Positions 35,884 to 44,647 of a DNA stretch of 64,000 nucleotides are shown in pieces (position 1 is the first letter of the stretch; each line of letters starts with the position of its first letter). The stretch covers positions 496,001-560,000 of the forward strand of contig NZ_JAAKGS010000001.1 in the NCBI RefSeq assembly GCF_011043555.1, written 5' to 3'. Origin of the DNA: Sphingobacterium sp. SGR-19 (lineage in GTDB: Bacteria; Bacteroidota; Bacteroidia; Sphingobacteriales; Sphingobacteriaceae). The translations under genes and the position numbers were made by a program. The notes below the pieces were generated by a model, which was given only the letters and a program-made list of their open reading frames with translations, ran no database searches and was not told the DNA's origin.

Positions 35884-37056
35884 ATGGTTAAAAAAATGGA
35901 AAATCATAAATACGATTTAGTGATAATAGGCGGAGGCATTTTAGGAACCTTCCACGCCTATCATGCCCTGCTACGTGGATTGCGGGTTCTACAATTGGAA
36001 AAAGACAATTTCCCCGTCGGTTCTACTGTGCGCAATTTTGGTCAGGTTGTACCTTCCGGGATGTCTGATAAATGGTTTGAATTTGGTCGTCGGAGCTTAG
36101 AACTATACAAAACTATACAGCACGAATTCGATATCACGGCAAGAAATAATGGAAGCTTTTACATTGCATCTGACAAGGATGAAGTTCAATTAATACATGA
36201 ACTCTCCACACACTACACCACAACGGGTTATGCACATCAATTATGGAACAAACAGCAAATCTTAACCAAATTTCCAGATATCAAAGCAGACTACGTTAAA
36301 GAGGCCATCATTTTTGAGCAGGAACTCAGTGTCGAGCCAGAGATCATGATTCATCGTCTTCATCTATACCTACGGCAAAAGTTCTCCAACTATACACTAC
36401 ATTACAATACAACGGTATTATCTTGTGACAGTACTGCAAGCGGAGTCAAGCTCAACGCAACAGATAACCAGGTATTTCAGGCCGAAAAAGCCATCATCTG
36501 CAACGGGTACGAATTCAAATTACTTTTCAGAGAGCAGTTTGAAGACAGCGGCTTGCAGATCAGTAAGCTACAAATGTTGCGTACCGTTCCACTTCCACAA
36601 ATCCAGTTACCGGGCAATATTCTCACCGGGCTAACCATCCGGCGCTACGAAAGCTTCGAAGCCTACTGCCCCTCATTTTCCAGTATGCATACACCACTGC
36701 ATTACGAAGAACTTCAAGAATGGGGTATCCACATTCTATTTAAGCAAGCTACAGACGGGAGTATCATCATTGGAGATTCACACGAATACGCCAAAGGAAC
36801 GCAATTCGAGGAGTTAGGTTATAGTATCAATGCACACATCAATAAACTTATACTTGCCGAGGCCAACCGAATCATACCGATAAACGAAAGCCAAATCGCT
36901 ATCTCCTGGGCCGGATATTATGCCCAGCACGATGAACATATCTTAGAACGAGAAATAGACGATCGTATCCACATTCGTACAGGTATCGGTGGCAAAGGAA
37001 TGACTGCTAGCGCCGGATACGCAGAACACAGTATCGCAGCCCTATACCATTCATAA
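35884..37056 (+). CDS. TIGR03364-type FAD-dependent oxidoreductase (aminophosphonate oxidase)
   Basis: A 390-residue DAO-fold flavoenzyme. The dinucleotide motif VIIGGGILGTFHAYHALLRG is at the N-terminus, then STVRNFGQVVPSGM, and the C-terminal IRTGIGGKGMTASAGYAEH closes the FAD site. The TIGR03364 clade travels with PhnX-like hydrolases; studied phosphonate-linked members (PbfC/PbfD group) oxidise N-methyl-aminoethylphosphonate, and some aminoethylphosphonate, to phosphonoacetaldehyde. It follows the PhnX-like gene by 8 bp. The long in-frame extension to 35761 overlaps that gene and is rejected; ATG 35896 is also possible. Confidence 0.85.
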   Translation: MVKKMENHKYDLVIIGGGILGTFHAYHALLRGLRVLQLEKDNFPVGSTVRNFGQVVPSGMSDKWFEFGRRSLELYKTIQHEFDITARNNGSFYIASDKDEVQLIHELSTHYTTTGYAHQLWNKQQILTKFPDIKADYVKEAIIFEQELSVEPEIMIHRLHLYLRQKFSNYTLHYNTTVLSCDSTASGVKLNATDNQVFQAEKAIICNGYEFKLLFREQFEDSGLQISKLQMLRTVPLPQIQLPGNILTGLTIRRYESFEAYCPSFSSMHTPLHYEELQEWGIHILFKQATDGSIIIGDSHEYAKGTQFEELGYSINAHINKLILAEANRIIPINESQIAISWAGYYAQHDEHILEREIDDRIHIRTGIGGKGMTASAGYAEHSIAALYHS

Positions 37057-37070
37057 GTTAGGCAACATCA

Positions 37071-37110
37071 AATAGACCGGTCTAGTAAATTATAGACCGG
37101 TCTATTTTTT
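37071..37110. terminator. Bidirectional terminator between convergent phosphonate genes
   Basis: CATCAAATAGACCGGTCTA and TAGACCGGTCTATTTTTTGATG are complementary across an 8-bp spacer, with a T-tract on one strand and an A-tract on the other. The 12-mer TAGACCGGTCTA occurs twice and is itself a palindrome, so alternative hairpins are possible. Confidence 0.8.
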
Positions 37111-37126
37111 GATGATAAGAAACATA

Positions 37127-38437
37127 TCAACTGGCTAGTTCGACGTTCTCCACACGAATCCGAGCCATCGCTTTCTTCTTCTTAAAATATACCCATGAAA
37201 ATACCACGGAAATTCCTCCCAGTATTGCAGCCCCTAATACAGCATGCTGAAAAAAATCACCCCAACTTGTCTCCACAAGGCCGAGTTCTCGTACCAACAA
37301 CACACAAACGCTCCCTAGATACCCAACAGAATCCGCCAGGTACATTAAAAAACCAATATTTCCTTTCACTTTAAAAGAGGCGAGAAAACGTTCAAAGAAA
37401 ATGGCGTTAAAGGGTATATACACCATATATAAGCCCAGGCCCGTCATAATCATCCAGAGCACACCATCCACCACCTTCGCATGGAATAAATACGTAAAAA
37501 CGCCCGCAAGCAAACATCCCAAGAACAGCATCCCATGGATATATGTAAATGCTTTCATATTATTTTTCACACAGATAAGTAATCCCATGAGTACCAATAC
37601 CACGAGTGCGATCAGCGAGTCCGTCTGCACATAAATAAGCGTTTCCCTCACCCCAATATCCGCCCAAATTTCTACTTCGAAATTGTCTCGTATATCACGC
37701 AGCACACTAAATATAAGGTAAGTAAACACGACAATAATCAATCCTGGTAGAAACTTTTTTAAAAAAGCGAGACGTTCCTGATGCGACATAGCTTTACGCT
37801 CATTCCGTAAAGTTTTATCTTTGCTATCCGGCGATGGAACAGCCTCCAGCACCAACGTAAAAAGCACAAGCGGTACCGCAAACAATAGCCCTGTGGCAAA
37901 AGGCATCCATTGCTCGACAATATGGAATTCTTCCATCAAGAACCGCGCTAGTGATTTCACAAAGCCAGACGCAAACACTAGACTCACACTCATAATCGCG
38001 GCCAGAAACTCCGTCGCGCGCCGGCCTTCCAGGTACGAGAAGACGATACCCCAGATCATCCCCAATGGCAAACCATTGATAAACATGAAAGCGATATTAT
38101 AAGGAGCCGGTACGAGGGCAAACCCCAACAGCGATAACCACGCTACACCAATCAGGATGAGCAATTTGATTCCCCGCCTTTCCTGCCCAAGTTCTGATAC
38201 GAACTTAATACCGTAAAACTTGCTCAGCATATAGCCAAACACCTGTGCAATGACAAGCCATACTTTATAATCCACACCCCAAAGCGGTAACTCGGTAAAA
38301 ACACCCGCCGTAAACGCCTTTCTATAGGCATACATGCTCGTATAGCAGCCAAATGCCGCTAAAGCAAGCAACACCATCTGCATACGATACGAAACACCGG
38401 ATAGGCGCTTTGATACAGTTCTCAACAAAGTGCTCAT
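37127..38437 (-). CDS. MFS transporter, DUF5690 family
   Basis: A 436-residue inner-membrane protein with about twelve hydrophobic segments. The early YTSMYAYRKAFTAGVFTELP and EGRRATEFLAAIMSVS segments match the DUF5690 group of the major facilitator superfamily; the YRK motif near the first helix recalls organophosphate:phosphate antiporters (GlpT/UhpT). It overlaps the PbfA-like gene by 4 bp (ATGA), so it is made together with it. No PhnCDE or AepXVWS ABC transporter is visible in the window, which makes this the best candidate for phosphonate import; the substrate is inferred. Confidence 0.8.
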   Translation of the reverse strand: MSTLLRTVSKRLSGVSYRMQMVLLALAAFGCYTSMYAYRKAFTAGVFTELPLWGVDYKVWLVIAQVFGYMLSKFYGIKFVSELGQERRGIKLLILIGVAWLSLLGFALVPAPYNIAFMFINGLPLGMIWGIVFSYLEGRRATEFLAAIMSVSLVFASGFVKSLARFLMEEFHIVEQWMPFATGLLFAVPLVLFTLVLEAVPSPDSKDKTLRNERKAMSHQERLAFLKKFLPGLIIVVFTYLIFSVLRDIRDNFEVEIWADIGVRETLIYVQTDSLIALVVLVLMGLLICVKNNMKAFTYIHGMLFLGCLLAGVFTYLFHAKVVDGVLWMIMTGLGLYMVYIPFNAIFFERFLASFKVKGNIGFLMYLADSVGYLGSVCVLLVRELGLVETSWGDFFQHAVLGAAILGGISVVFSWVYFKKKKAMARIRVENVELAS

Positions 38438-39813
38438 CTTGCAGAAATATTATCGCCCATAACGTCTATTAAACTCCTTTCCAGTATCCCTAACGCAATA
38501 TCCAACTCCTGTTTGGAGATGATCAATGGTGGATACAAAGACAGCGTACTGCCATCGGACACCTTTAGACTAAGACCCCGTTCTAGACAGAGGTACATCA
38601 TCCGTTCGGCGGCCATCGTATCCTTTTCTCTTGTCTCTCTATCGCGCACCACCTCCATTGCCCATAAGAGTCCAACTCCTCGTACATCGCCTATTATTTG
38701 GTATTTATCCTTCAAAGCCAGCAGCCTCTCTTGAAAATAAATCCCCATTTCATTCACATGTCCCAGCACATCCCTTTGCTCCATAAAATCAAACGCGGCC
38801 AAAGCTGAAGCCGCGCCCAACGGACTTTTCTCGTGTGTAAAATGACCCAGCGAAATCGAAGACGCCACATGGAGTTTCTCTTTACATACCACAGCAGCCA
38901 TCGGCATAATTCCAGCACCTAACCCCTTCCCTAACACCAATATATCCGGCTCGATACCGGTATGTTCATAAGCAAACATCTTCCCGGTACGCCCCATTCC
39001 GATCGGAATTTCGTCCAGTACTAATAATACATCATATTTGTCACAGATCTGCCGCACTCGTTTCCAATACGCCTTAGAATGCACATGTACCACCGTACTT
39101 CTTATCGTCTCCATGACGAGCACACCCACATCTCCCTCCTTTTGAATCACATATTCGAGGTAATCGGCATAAGCCGTATCACCATAAACGCTATCTTCCT
39201 TATACCACATACCCCGATATGTATCTACCGGGGGGATGTGAACACTCCCCGGCATCAGTGGCCCTAATCCCTGCTGAAATACATATTCTCCACCCAATGA
39301 GATGCTATCCATAGACGCGCCATGAAAGGAATCATACATACCGATCGTCTTTTGTTTACCGGTATAGAAACGGGCAATCTTTAAGGCGATGCCAATGGCT
39401 GATGTACCCCCCGGAGCAAAAAGAACGCGCGTAAGGGAATCATTCGTCAAGGACACCAGTCGCTCCGCCAACTCGATGGCAGGCATGTTTGTAAACCGTC
39501 TCGGACAAAAGGCAAGTGTATCCAGCTGCGCTTTGACCCGCTCCAGAATATAGGTGTTATGATACCCCAGTTGATGCACGTTATTCCCATGAAAGTCCAT
39601 GTATTGCTTTCCCGCCAGATTCTGAATATATACACCATCACTCGAACCGACAACATCCAGACAAGGCGTAGAAAGCGCCTGGTGCATAAAAGACGTCGAA
39701 TCCCTGTTTAATGCTGCTGTCGTCTCATCATCCGCTATTCCTTCTGCCCACCGCTTCCGCGCGTGACTGAGGTTGATATCACCCTCTGTCTGTAAATAGT
39801 TTCGATCCGTCAT
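38434..39813 (-). CDS. PbfA-like class-III PLP enzyme ((R)-1-hydroxy-2-aminoethylphosphonate ammonia-lyase candidate)
   Basis: A 459-residue fold-type I PLP enzyme of the class-III aminotransferase family. The Schiff-base lysine is Lys296 (VLGKGLGAGIMP) and the ring-binding Asp is Asp267 (LLVLDEIPIG). DFHGNNVHQLGYHN near residue 73 resembles PbfA-type lyases, which remove ammonia from (R)-1-hydroxy-aminoethylphosphonate to give phosphonoacetaldehyde. The surrounding PhnX-like and FAD genes fit. A genuine transaminase cannot be excluded by eye; the distinction needs comparison with characterised members. It lies 10 bp after the purple acid phosphatase gene. Confidence 0.75.
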   Translation of the reverse strand: MTDRNYLQTEGDINLSHARKRWAEGIADDETTAALNRDSTSFMHQALSTPCLDVVGSSDGVYIQNLAGKQYMDFHGNNVHQLGYHNTYILERVKAQLDTLAFCPRRFTNMPAIELAERLVSLTNDSLTRVLFAPGGTSAIGIALKIARFYTGKQKTIGMYDSFHGASMDSISLGGEYVFQQGLGPLMPGSVHIPPVDTYRGMWYKEDSVYGDTAYADYLEYVIQKEGDVGVLVMETIRSTVVHVHSKAYWKRVRQICDKYDVLLVLDEIPIGMGRTGKMFAYEHTGIEPDILVLGKGLGAGIMPMAAVVCKEKLHVASSISLGHFTHEKSPLGAASALAAFDFMEQRDVLGHVNEMGIYFQERLLALKDKYQIIGDVRGVGLLWAMEVVRDRETREKDTMAAERMMYLCLERGLSLKVSDGSTLSLYPPLIISKQELDIALGILERSLIDVMGDNISAR

Positions 39814-39823
39814 AGGTGTATGA

Positions 39824-40993
39824 TTATTTCTTTAAAATAAATTGATCAAGAATGTTTCCATTCAAGTCAATCGCCTGAAAGTGCAGTTCACCGTTCACAA
39901 TCCGCACGTAGCCAAAGTGATGATCTAAAAATAATTTATTGGTGAACCATGACCGCCAAAACGAGGGTGTTTCCAATCCTCCACCACCACCGCCCATGGT
40001 CATATAAATCGTTCCATTTTCAAGATCAACCTTATTATCACGTAGCGGCCATGTTCGCTCATAGGTGTGAACGTGACCGTAAAAAACGATATCCACATCG
40101 TATTTCTCATATAACGGAGCAAGGTGCTTTAATTTTGGGCTCCCTAAGGTAGACTTCGCTACACGTGTATTCCCGTAATCATCGTTATCAGACGAATAAA
40201 TAGGATGATGGTGCGCCACAATTTTCCATTTCGCTGTCGATTTCGCTAAATCTGCTTCAAGTTTTTTGTAAATCTCACTTCCTTCAGAAACATCTTGATT
40301 TGTATCAAACATGAAGAACTCCGTATTTCCATACACAAAGCTGTAACAACGTAACCCTTCAGGATGCCCTAAATAATTATGGTAATTCGGCGCATCATTT
40401 TCATGGTTTCCCGGTACGGCGAATACAGCATACTTGTTCATAAATGATTCACCCTGCGGAAAGAACTGACCGATCCAATTGCTTCTATCGTGTCCATTGT
40501 CCACTTGGTCGCCACTATGAATCGCGAAGTTTGGTCTTTCCCTTTCTGCAATCTTAGCAACCTGACCCCAAACCGTCGGATTAGGCACACCCTGTGTATC
40601 CGAGAAAACCGTAAAGGCAAACGGTGAATCGTCTTTTACCGCCGTTTTAAAAGGATAAATCCGGCTGCGCAACGTGTCGCCCGCTGCACTAATGCTGACA
40701 GCGCGATAGAAATATTCGGTTTCAGCCTCCAAACCCGTGAGTGTCGCGGTCTGCAAAGAGACGTCCGCCTTACCCTCCGCTTTTTGCGATAATACGGGAG
40801 ATTCGGCGTTAAATGTTGCTTTACCGTACTCCACAAATCCCCTCATTGGTGTGGAAGTTTCCCATTTAACCGTCATTTCGTTCTGTGTAGACCACTGTAA
40901 GTAGGGTTTTACGACAAAGCTAGGCCGTTCCGATGCCGATACCATTTGTTGGCACATGACGATCAATCCAATCAATTTAAATGTGTAGTTCAT
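39824..40993 (-). CDS. Purple acid phosphatase-like metallophosphoesterase
   Basis: A 389-residue secreted enzyme (signal peptide to about residue 20). An N-terminal fibronectin-like purple-acid-phosphatase domain (about 25-115) precedes the calcineurin-like catalytic domain, in which all metal motifs are intact: FSDTQ, HSGDQVDNG, PGNHEND, AHHHP and GHVHTYER. It should hydrolyse phosphate mono- or diesters in the periplasm or at the surface. It lies inside the phosphonate operon, 22 bp after a small lipoprotein gene and 10 bp before the PbfA-like gene. It could free phosphate or trim a phosphonate ester before import. Confidence 0.88.
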   Translation of the reverse strand: MNYTFKLIGLIVMCQQMVSASERPSFVVKPYLQWSTQNEMTVKWETSTPMRGFVEYGKATFNAESPVLSQKAEGKADVSLQTATLTGLEAETEYFYRAVSISAAGDTLRSRIYPFKTAVKDDSPFAFTVFSDTQGVPNPTVWGQVAKIAERERPNFAIHSGDQVDNGHDRSNWIGQFFPQGESFMNKYAVFAVPGNHENDAPNYHNYLGHPEGLRCYSFVYGNTEFFMFDTNQDVSEGSEIYKKLEADLAKSTAKWKIVAHHHPIYSSDNDDYGNTRVAKSTLGSPKLKHLAPLYEKYDVDIVFYGHVHTYERTWPLRDNKVDLENGTIYMTMGGGGGGLETPSFWRSWFTNKLFLDHHFGYVRIVNGELHFQAIDLNGNILDQFILKK

Positions 40994-41015
40994 ATGTATA
41001 TAATTTGTAAATTAT

Positions 41016-41510
41016 TTATTGACGGGTTAAGGTCACCTGAAAATCTCCTTCACCGGTTTCGCCCGTTTCTATATTCTCCCATCCCATGTAAAAAGACAAG
41101 GTTAGATTATTTGCATCCACCTGTGCTTGAAATTCATCAACCGGCGCTGTCCCCGACAGTTTAACCGTTGTAAGTTCCTGCGTACCTGTTACCACCCAAG
41201 AACTTTCTGCCGCGCTAAATACAATGGGACAGTCCTTCCCAAGAAATGCAGCAGGATTACCGGCATCATCCGTAGTGAACACCAATCTCATATTGCCAAA
41301 AACTTCAGGGGGCACATCGGTTGGTGTGATAATGTTCACCGGATTAACCCAAGTTCCCGTTAAGCGTCCAGCTAATAATTGTTCAGGGTTAGGAACAGTT
41401 CGTTCAATCATCTCTTTTTCGCAGGATGTAGTAGCCAATACCATCGCAACAAGGATGAGCACCAGGCTTAAAGTGTTCTGAAGCTTCATATGTAAGAAAA
41501 TTCGTTTCAT
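41016..41510 (-). CDS. Small lipoprotein of the phosphonate operon
   Basis: A 164-residue lipoprotein (lipobox VLATTSCEK). The mature part begins ERTVPNPEQLLAGRLTGTW and contains beta-rich segments (MRLVFTTDDAG, LTLSFYMGWENIETGETGEG) like small one-domain SusE/SusF-style or DUF5004-like surface proteins, but no family is certain. ATG 41489 gives a shorter signal peptide and is equally possible. It is 14 bp after the alkaline-phosphatase/LamG gene. A ligand-binding role is inferred only from the operon. Confidence 0.65.
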   Translation of the reverse strand: MKRIFLHMKLQNTLSLVLILVAMVLATTSCEKEMIERTVPNPEQLLAGRLTGTWVNPVNIITPTDVPPEVFGNMRLVFTTDDAGNPAAFLGKDCPIVFSAAESSWVVTGTQELTTVKLSGTAPVDEFQAQVDANNLTLSFYMGWENIETGETGEGDFQVTLTRQ

Positions 41511-41524
41511 AATTTTATGTATCC

Positions 41525-43132
41525 TTAATTAACCTTGAAGAGACGAAAAGGCACATTCGATTTTAAAGGGGTTCCATCCAAACCCCACGAAGCCTGCACG
41601 CGGACACCTAAATGGGTCAATATATTAACCGCTACATCTGTAAGACCTATCGGATAATAAGGATGTCTTTGGCTTGCAGAACCAATTAATTCGCCGTGAT
41701 TACCCTTCCCACTATAATCTGTCAAGAGATTTCCCCGCACTTCATCCAATTTTAAATAGAGATTTAAATATTGAAGCTCCGGATGGTTGCTCTTTTCGAT
41801 ATTCGGCAAATACATATAGTTTCTTATCGTCTCTTCCGAAAGCACTGTCGTCCAGATACGAACTTCATTGAATGCTCCTGCCCAATTCGGTCCGCCACCG
41901 CCGTATGTGCCGGTACCTTCCTGCGCCAAGTGTATATAATTAAAAGGGGACGTCATCAGATCACTCTCTTTATAAGACAGTGCAGCACCTCCTACACGTT
42001 CACCATCCTGATACACCACACATTCCTTCGTTTTGTCAAACGAAACCGCAATGTGGTGCCATTTACCATCCTCGATAGCTTTCGTCGATCCAATATCGTA
42101 TCTCGTTCGTTTGTCGTTTGCAAAGTTTATTTTCCAAGAGGAGCCGCTACGACAAATGACAAACCCCGGATTCCCTCCCGAACCCCAGTCCTTATCGCCC
42201 ATAATAGCAGGGTCGCTGGAGTTTGTTCCCGCTTTGATCCACATTTCAATAGTGAATTTATCCATCCCTTGTAGTGCCGTTTGCGCAATCGGTATTCTAC
42301 CGTACGTTCTTTCCCCACTACTTGCCTTGTGAATTGCTAAAAAATTATCCGCATTCTCTTTAGCAGCCATATTCGTTACTAAAAGCTGTCTATTATCCAG
42401 CTCCGAGCCCGAAAAGATCATGGGTACCTTCATTTCTTCCTCGGTATTGTTGGATGACACGCCGGTTTCTGTCCCACCATGTGTAGACACAACGAAAATT
42501 GCCCAATTCTCTTCCGAATAAGTTTGCCGCCCTTTTACCACCTCAAACAACTGGTCGATGTATCCATCTACCTGCTGAATAGCTAAAACATAAGGTGCTT
42601 GTCTAAGTTGATATCCGCTCGTATTTCCTACCTCTTTCGGGCTGCTAAATTGTGTAAATACCACATCAGCCTCTTGCCCAGAAAGCACTTCCTTTGTCTT
42701 TTCGAATACCATACCATCTGCGCTATAAGCTGCCGTCAGATCAGCATCTTTATTTAACAGCCTATTGATTTCCGCCTCGCGAACAATGGAGGCCACCCTA
42801 ATTTCAGGATTTTGACTTTTAATATATTTGACGATCGAAGGATACTCTCTTACATTATGCTTATCGACCGAAACGCCTGTTAGCAATGTCGACCAGCCAG
42901 CCGTTGAATTTGCTGGCAGACCACCATACCCCTCCATACTATAGGAAGCTTCCGAAATGAGCTTATCCATCCCCGGCGTTGTCGCATAGTCGATTGCAGT
43001 GTGGATCATACCATCCACACCAATTATCAATATTTTCTTCACCTTGGCCGTTTGCCCAAACGAAAAACCCATCCCTATCATCTGGAACATAAAACAGCAA
43101 AACACCCATTTAATTTTCATATCGCTAACCAT
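41525..43132 (-). CDS. Alkaline phosphatase superfamily protein with inserted LamG domain (degenerate metal site)
   Basis: A 535-residue secreted protein (signal peptide to SFGQT). It has an alkaline-phosphatase/NPP-type fold: ILIIGVDGM (Asp40) and LPANSTAGWSTLLTG (nucleophile Ser/Thr region, about 75-85), then a LamG/concanavalin-like domain (about 255-470) and a DUF4983-like end (THLGVRVQASWGLDG). The usual D-x-x-G-H pair reads KEVGN (166-170) and the DHG motif reads THG (217-219), so several zinc ligands seem lost. It may be a binding protein rather than an active phosphodiesterase. ATG 43120 is an alternative start. Confidence 0.75.
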   Translation of the reverse strand: MVSDMKIKWVFCCFMFQMIGMGFSFGQTAKVKKILIIGVDGMIHTAIDYATTPGMDKLISEASYSMEGYGGLPANSTAGWSTLLTGVSVDKHNVREYPSIVKYIKSQNPEIRVASIVREAEINRLLNKDADLTAAYSADGMVFEKTKEVLSGQEADVVFTQFSSPKEVGNTSGYQLRQAPYVLAIQQVDGYIDQLFEVVKGRQTYSEENWAIFVVSTHGGTETGVSSNNTEEEMKVPMIFSGSELDNRQLLVTNMAAKENADNFLAIHKASSGERTYGRIPIAQTALQGMDKFTIEMWIKAGTNSSDPAIMGDKDWGSGGNPGFVICRSGSSWKINFANDKRTRYDIGSTKAIEDGKWHHIAVSFDKTKECVVYQDGERVGGAALSYKESDLMTSPFNYIHLAQEGTGTYGGGGPNWAGAFNEVRIWTTVLSEETIRNYMYLPNIEKSNHPELQYLNLYLKLDEVRGNLLTDYSGKGNHGELIGSASQRHPYYPIGLTDVAVNILTHLGVRVQASWGLDGTPLKSNVPFRLFKVN

Positions 43133-43138
43133 TTCTAA

Positions 43139-43990
43139 TTATTTAAAAAGTCGGATTACATAACTCCCTGGACGGCCGAGAACAAAGTCCAGATTCTCTG
43201 TCACATAGGAGAAACTGCCCGTTTCGTCTGCATCGTCCAGTATTTGCCAAGAGCAATACGTTTGAGCCGATTTAACAGGAAAATTCACCTTCCATATCTC
43301 GCCTTCAGGTGTATCATTTACAAAACTCCCTTTGAAGCCTGATGCCCTATCCGTTGTAAAATCAATCCGATTTCCCGGGATTGGCATCCCATCCAGATGG
43401 CCAACAAAGAGAATTTGATTAGGCGCATCCGCTATCCGCTCAATTTCTGGGGCTTTTGCCATACCACTCGACCAGCTTATCACCTCATGTTCCCTAAACT
43501 CGATAATAATCGCATCTTTTAACAAAGTCGTTCCCGACGTGTTGGATACATTAATATCAAAATGGTATTCCCCTGCAGGAATGTTATTACCTTCCAATAT
43601 TTCCACCTTACCCGTAAATGGGTTTAACGATACCGCCGGCCTACTCACTGTATCACTTTTAAGACGCAATTCCTCCTCCGTCTCACCACCCACGATTGGT
43701 GTTTTAAAATAAACTACGGGAATTTCTTCCTTAAATGCAGACACATCCTTGCCACTCGATTCGCGTATCTCAACGATCTCAAAATTCAAGGGTAGTGAGG
43801 AAGTAGAAGGCAAGAAGTCTCCAATATTTTGTTCCATACCCGAGATGGCATACTGCTTCCTGTTCTTATAGCGTACATCCGGCGCGATACTCCCAAGACC
43901 AGGTACCTCCGCACAACCGAGAAACAGGGTCGTGGCAACGAGTACGGAAGAGATAAAATGTAGCCTTGCCTTTTTCATATAAATTTTCAT
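43139..43990 (-). CDS. DUF5007-like surface lipoprotein
   Basis: A 283-residue lipoprotein (lipobox TLFLGCAE). The mature N-terminus APDVRYKNRKQYAISGMEQN and the following IGDFLPSTSSLPLNFEIVEI match what I recall of DUF5007 proteins, which sit downstream of SusCD pairs in Bacteroidota. Later segments form cadherin-like beta strands (IPAGEYHFDINVSNTSG). It is 6 bp from both neighbours. It probably binds ligand at the surface next to the SusCD complex. ATG 43978 is an alternative start. Confidence 0.65.
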   Translation of the reverse strand: MKIYMKKARLHFISSVLVATTLFLGCAEVPGLGSIAPDVRYKNRKQYAISGMEQNIGDFLPSTSSLPLNFEIVEIRESSGKDVSAFKEEIPVVYFKTPIVGGETEEELRLKSDTVSRPAVSLNPFTGKVEILEGNNIPAGEYHFDINVSNTSGTTLLKDAIIIEFREHEVISWSSGMAKAPEIERIADAPNQILFVGHLDGMPIPGNRIDFTTDRASGFKGSFVNDTPEGEIWKVNFPVKSAQTYCSWQILDDADETGSFSYVTENLDFVLGRPGSYVIRLFK

Positions 43991-43996
43991 TAGATA

Positions 43997-44638
43997 TCAA
44001 TTAAAGCCAAAAATGTGTGTATCAGATACCAGAACATGAACCCATCCATCCGTTGTTTTTACATCAGCCCGTATCACTTTTGCCGACTGGTATCTCTCCG
44101 GCATACCCGATGCGCTCATATTTATGGAAAACACGACAGAAGCAGCGCCCATATTCACGTTTCCTAGATAATCTTCTTTCACTAAGTTAAAGCGTGCCTT
44201 CCTCCCTCCTAAGGTGGAAGAAAACGTGTAAACTGTCGACAGATCCTCTCTGCGGATTTGTTTGTCAGGAATAATATAATTCCGAATACCTGCCGCGATC
44301 TCCGCCATCTCAGAGGCAGGAATGTCCTCTAGTCTCTTCGGCCGATTTTGAGCGTCTGGATACCTTAAAATTAAAAAGTTGTATATGGAATAATTTTGCG
44401 GAGCAAAAAAGGTACTGCCCGCCCGATTCACCTCAGCCTCCAGTCCATTCAGCTTAATCAGTGTCGTGAGCGTATCGAACATCGCCGGCTGACTTTCCAG
44501 ATAACCCATGGTCGTACCGTTGAACACACCGACATCGCTGTCCAACACCCCACCATCATTGTAATATTCATCATCACATGCTCCTAAAAATATGCCGATG
44601 CAGCACAGTAAGAAAAATAATCTCATAGCGTTCTTCAT
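43997..44638 (-). CDS. Fasciclin-like (FAS1) lipoprotein
   Basis: A 213-residue lipoprotein (lipobox IFLGACDD, Cys about residue 21). A single FAS1-like domain spans about residues 40-210: MGYLESQPAMFDTLTTLIKL, then GSTFFAPQNYSIYNFL, the IRNYIIPDKQI loop and the closing KTTDGWVHVLVS. FAS1 domains mediate adhesion or ligand contact; single-domain forms occur in SusCD loci as extra surface proteins. It lies 9 bp after susD and 6 bp before the DUF5007-like gene. Confidence 0.8.
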   Translation of the reverse strand: MKNAMRLFFLLCCIGIFLGACDDEYYNDGGVLDSDVGVFNGTTMGYLESQPAMFDTLTTLIKLNGLEAEVNRAGSTFFAPQNYSIYNFLILRYPDAQNRPKRLEDIPASEMAEIAAGIRNYIIPDKQIRREDLSTVYTFSSTLGGRKARFNLVKEDYLGNVNMGAASVVFSINMSASGMPERYQSAKVIRADVKTTDGWVHVLVSDTHIFGFN

Positions 44639-44647
44639 TTGGAATAA

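Noticed and set aside
38434..39813. Ordinary housekeeping class-III transaminase such as glutamate-1-semialdehyde aminomutase
   Set aside because: Its operon with phosphatase and MFS genes, the convergent PhnX-like and FAD genes, and the DFHGNNVHQ segment fit a PbfA-like role better, although this is not proven.
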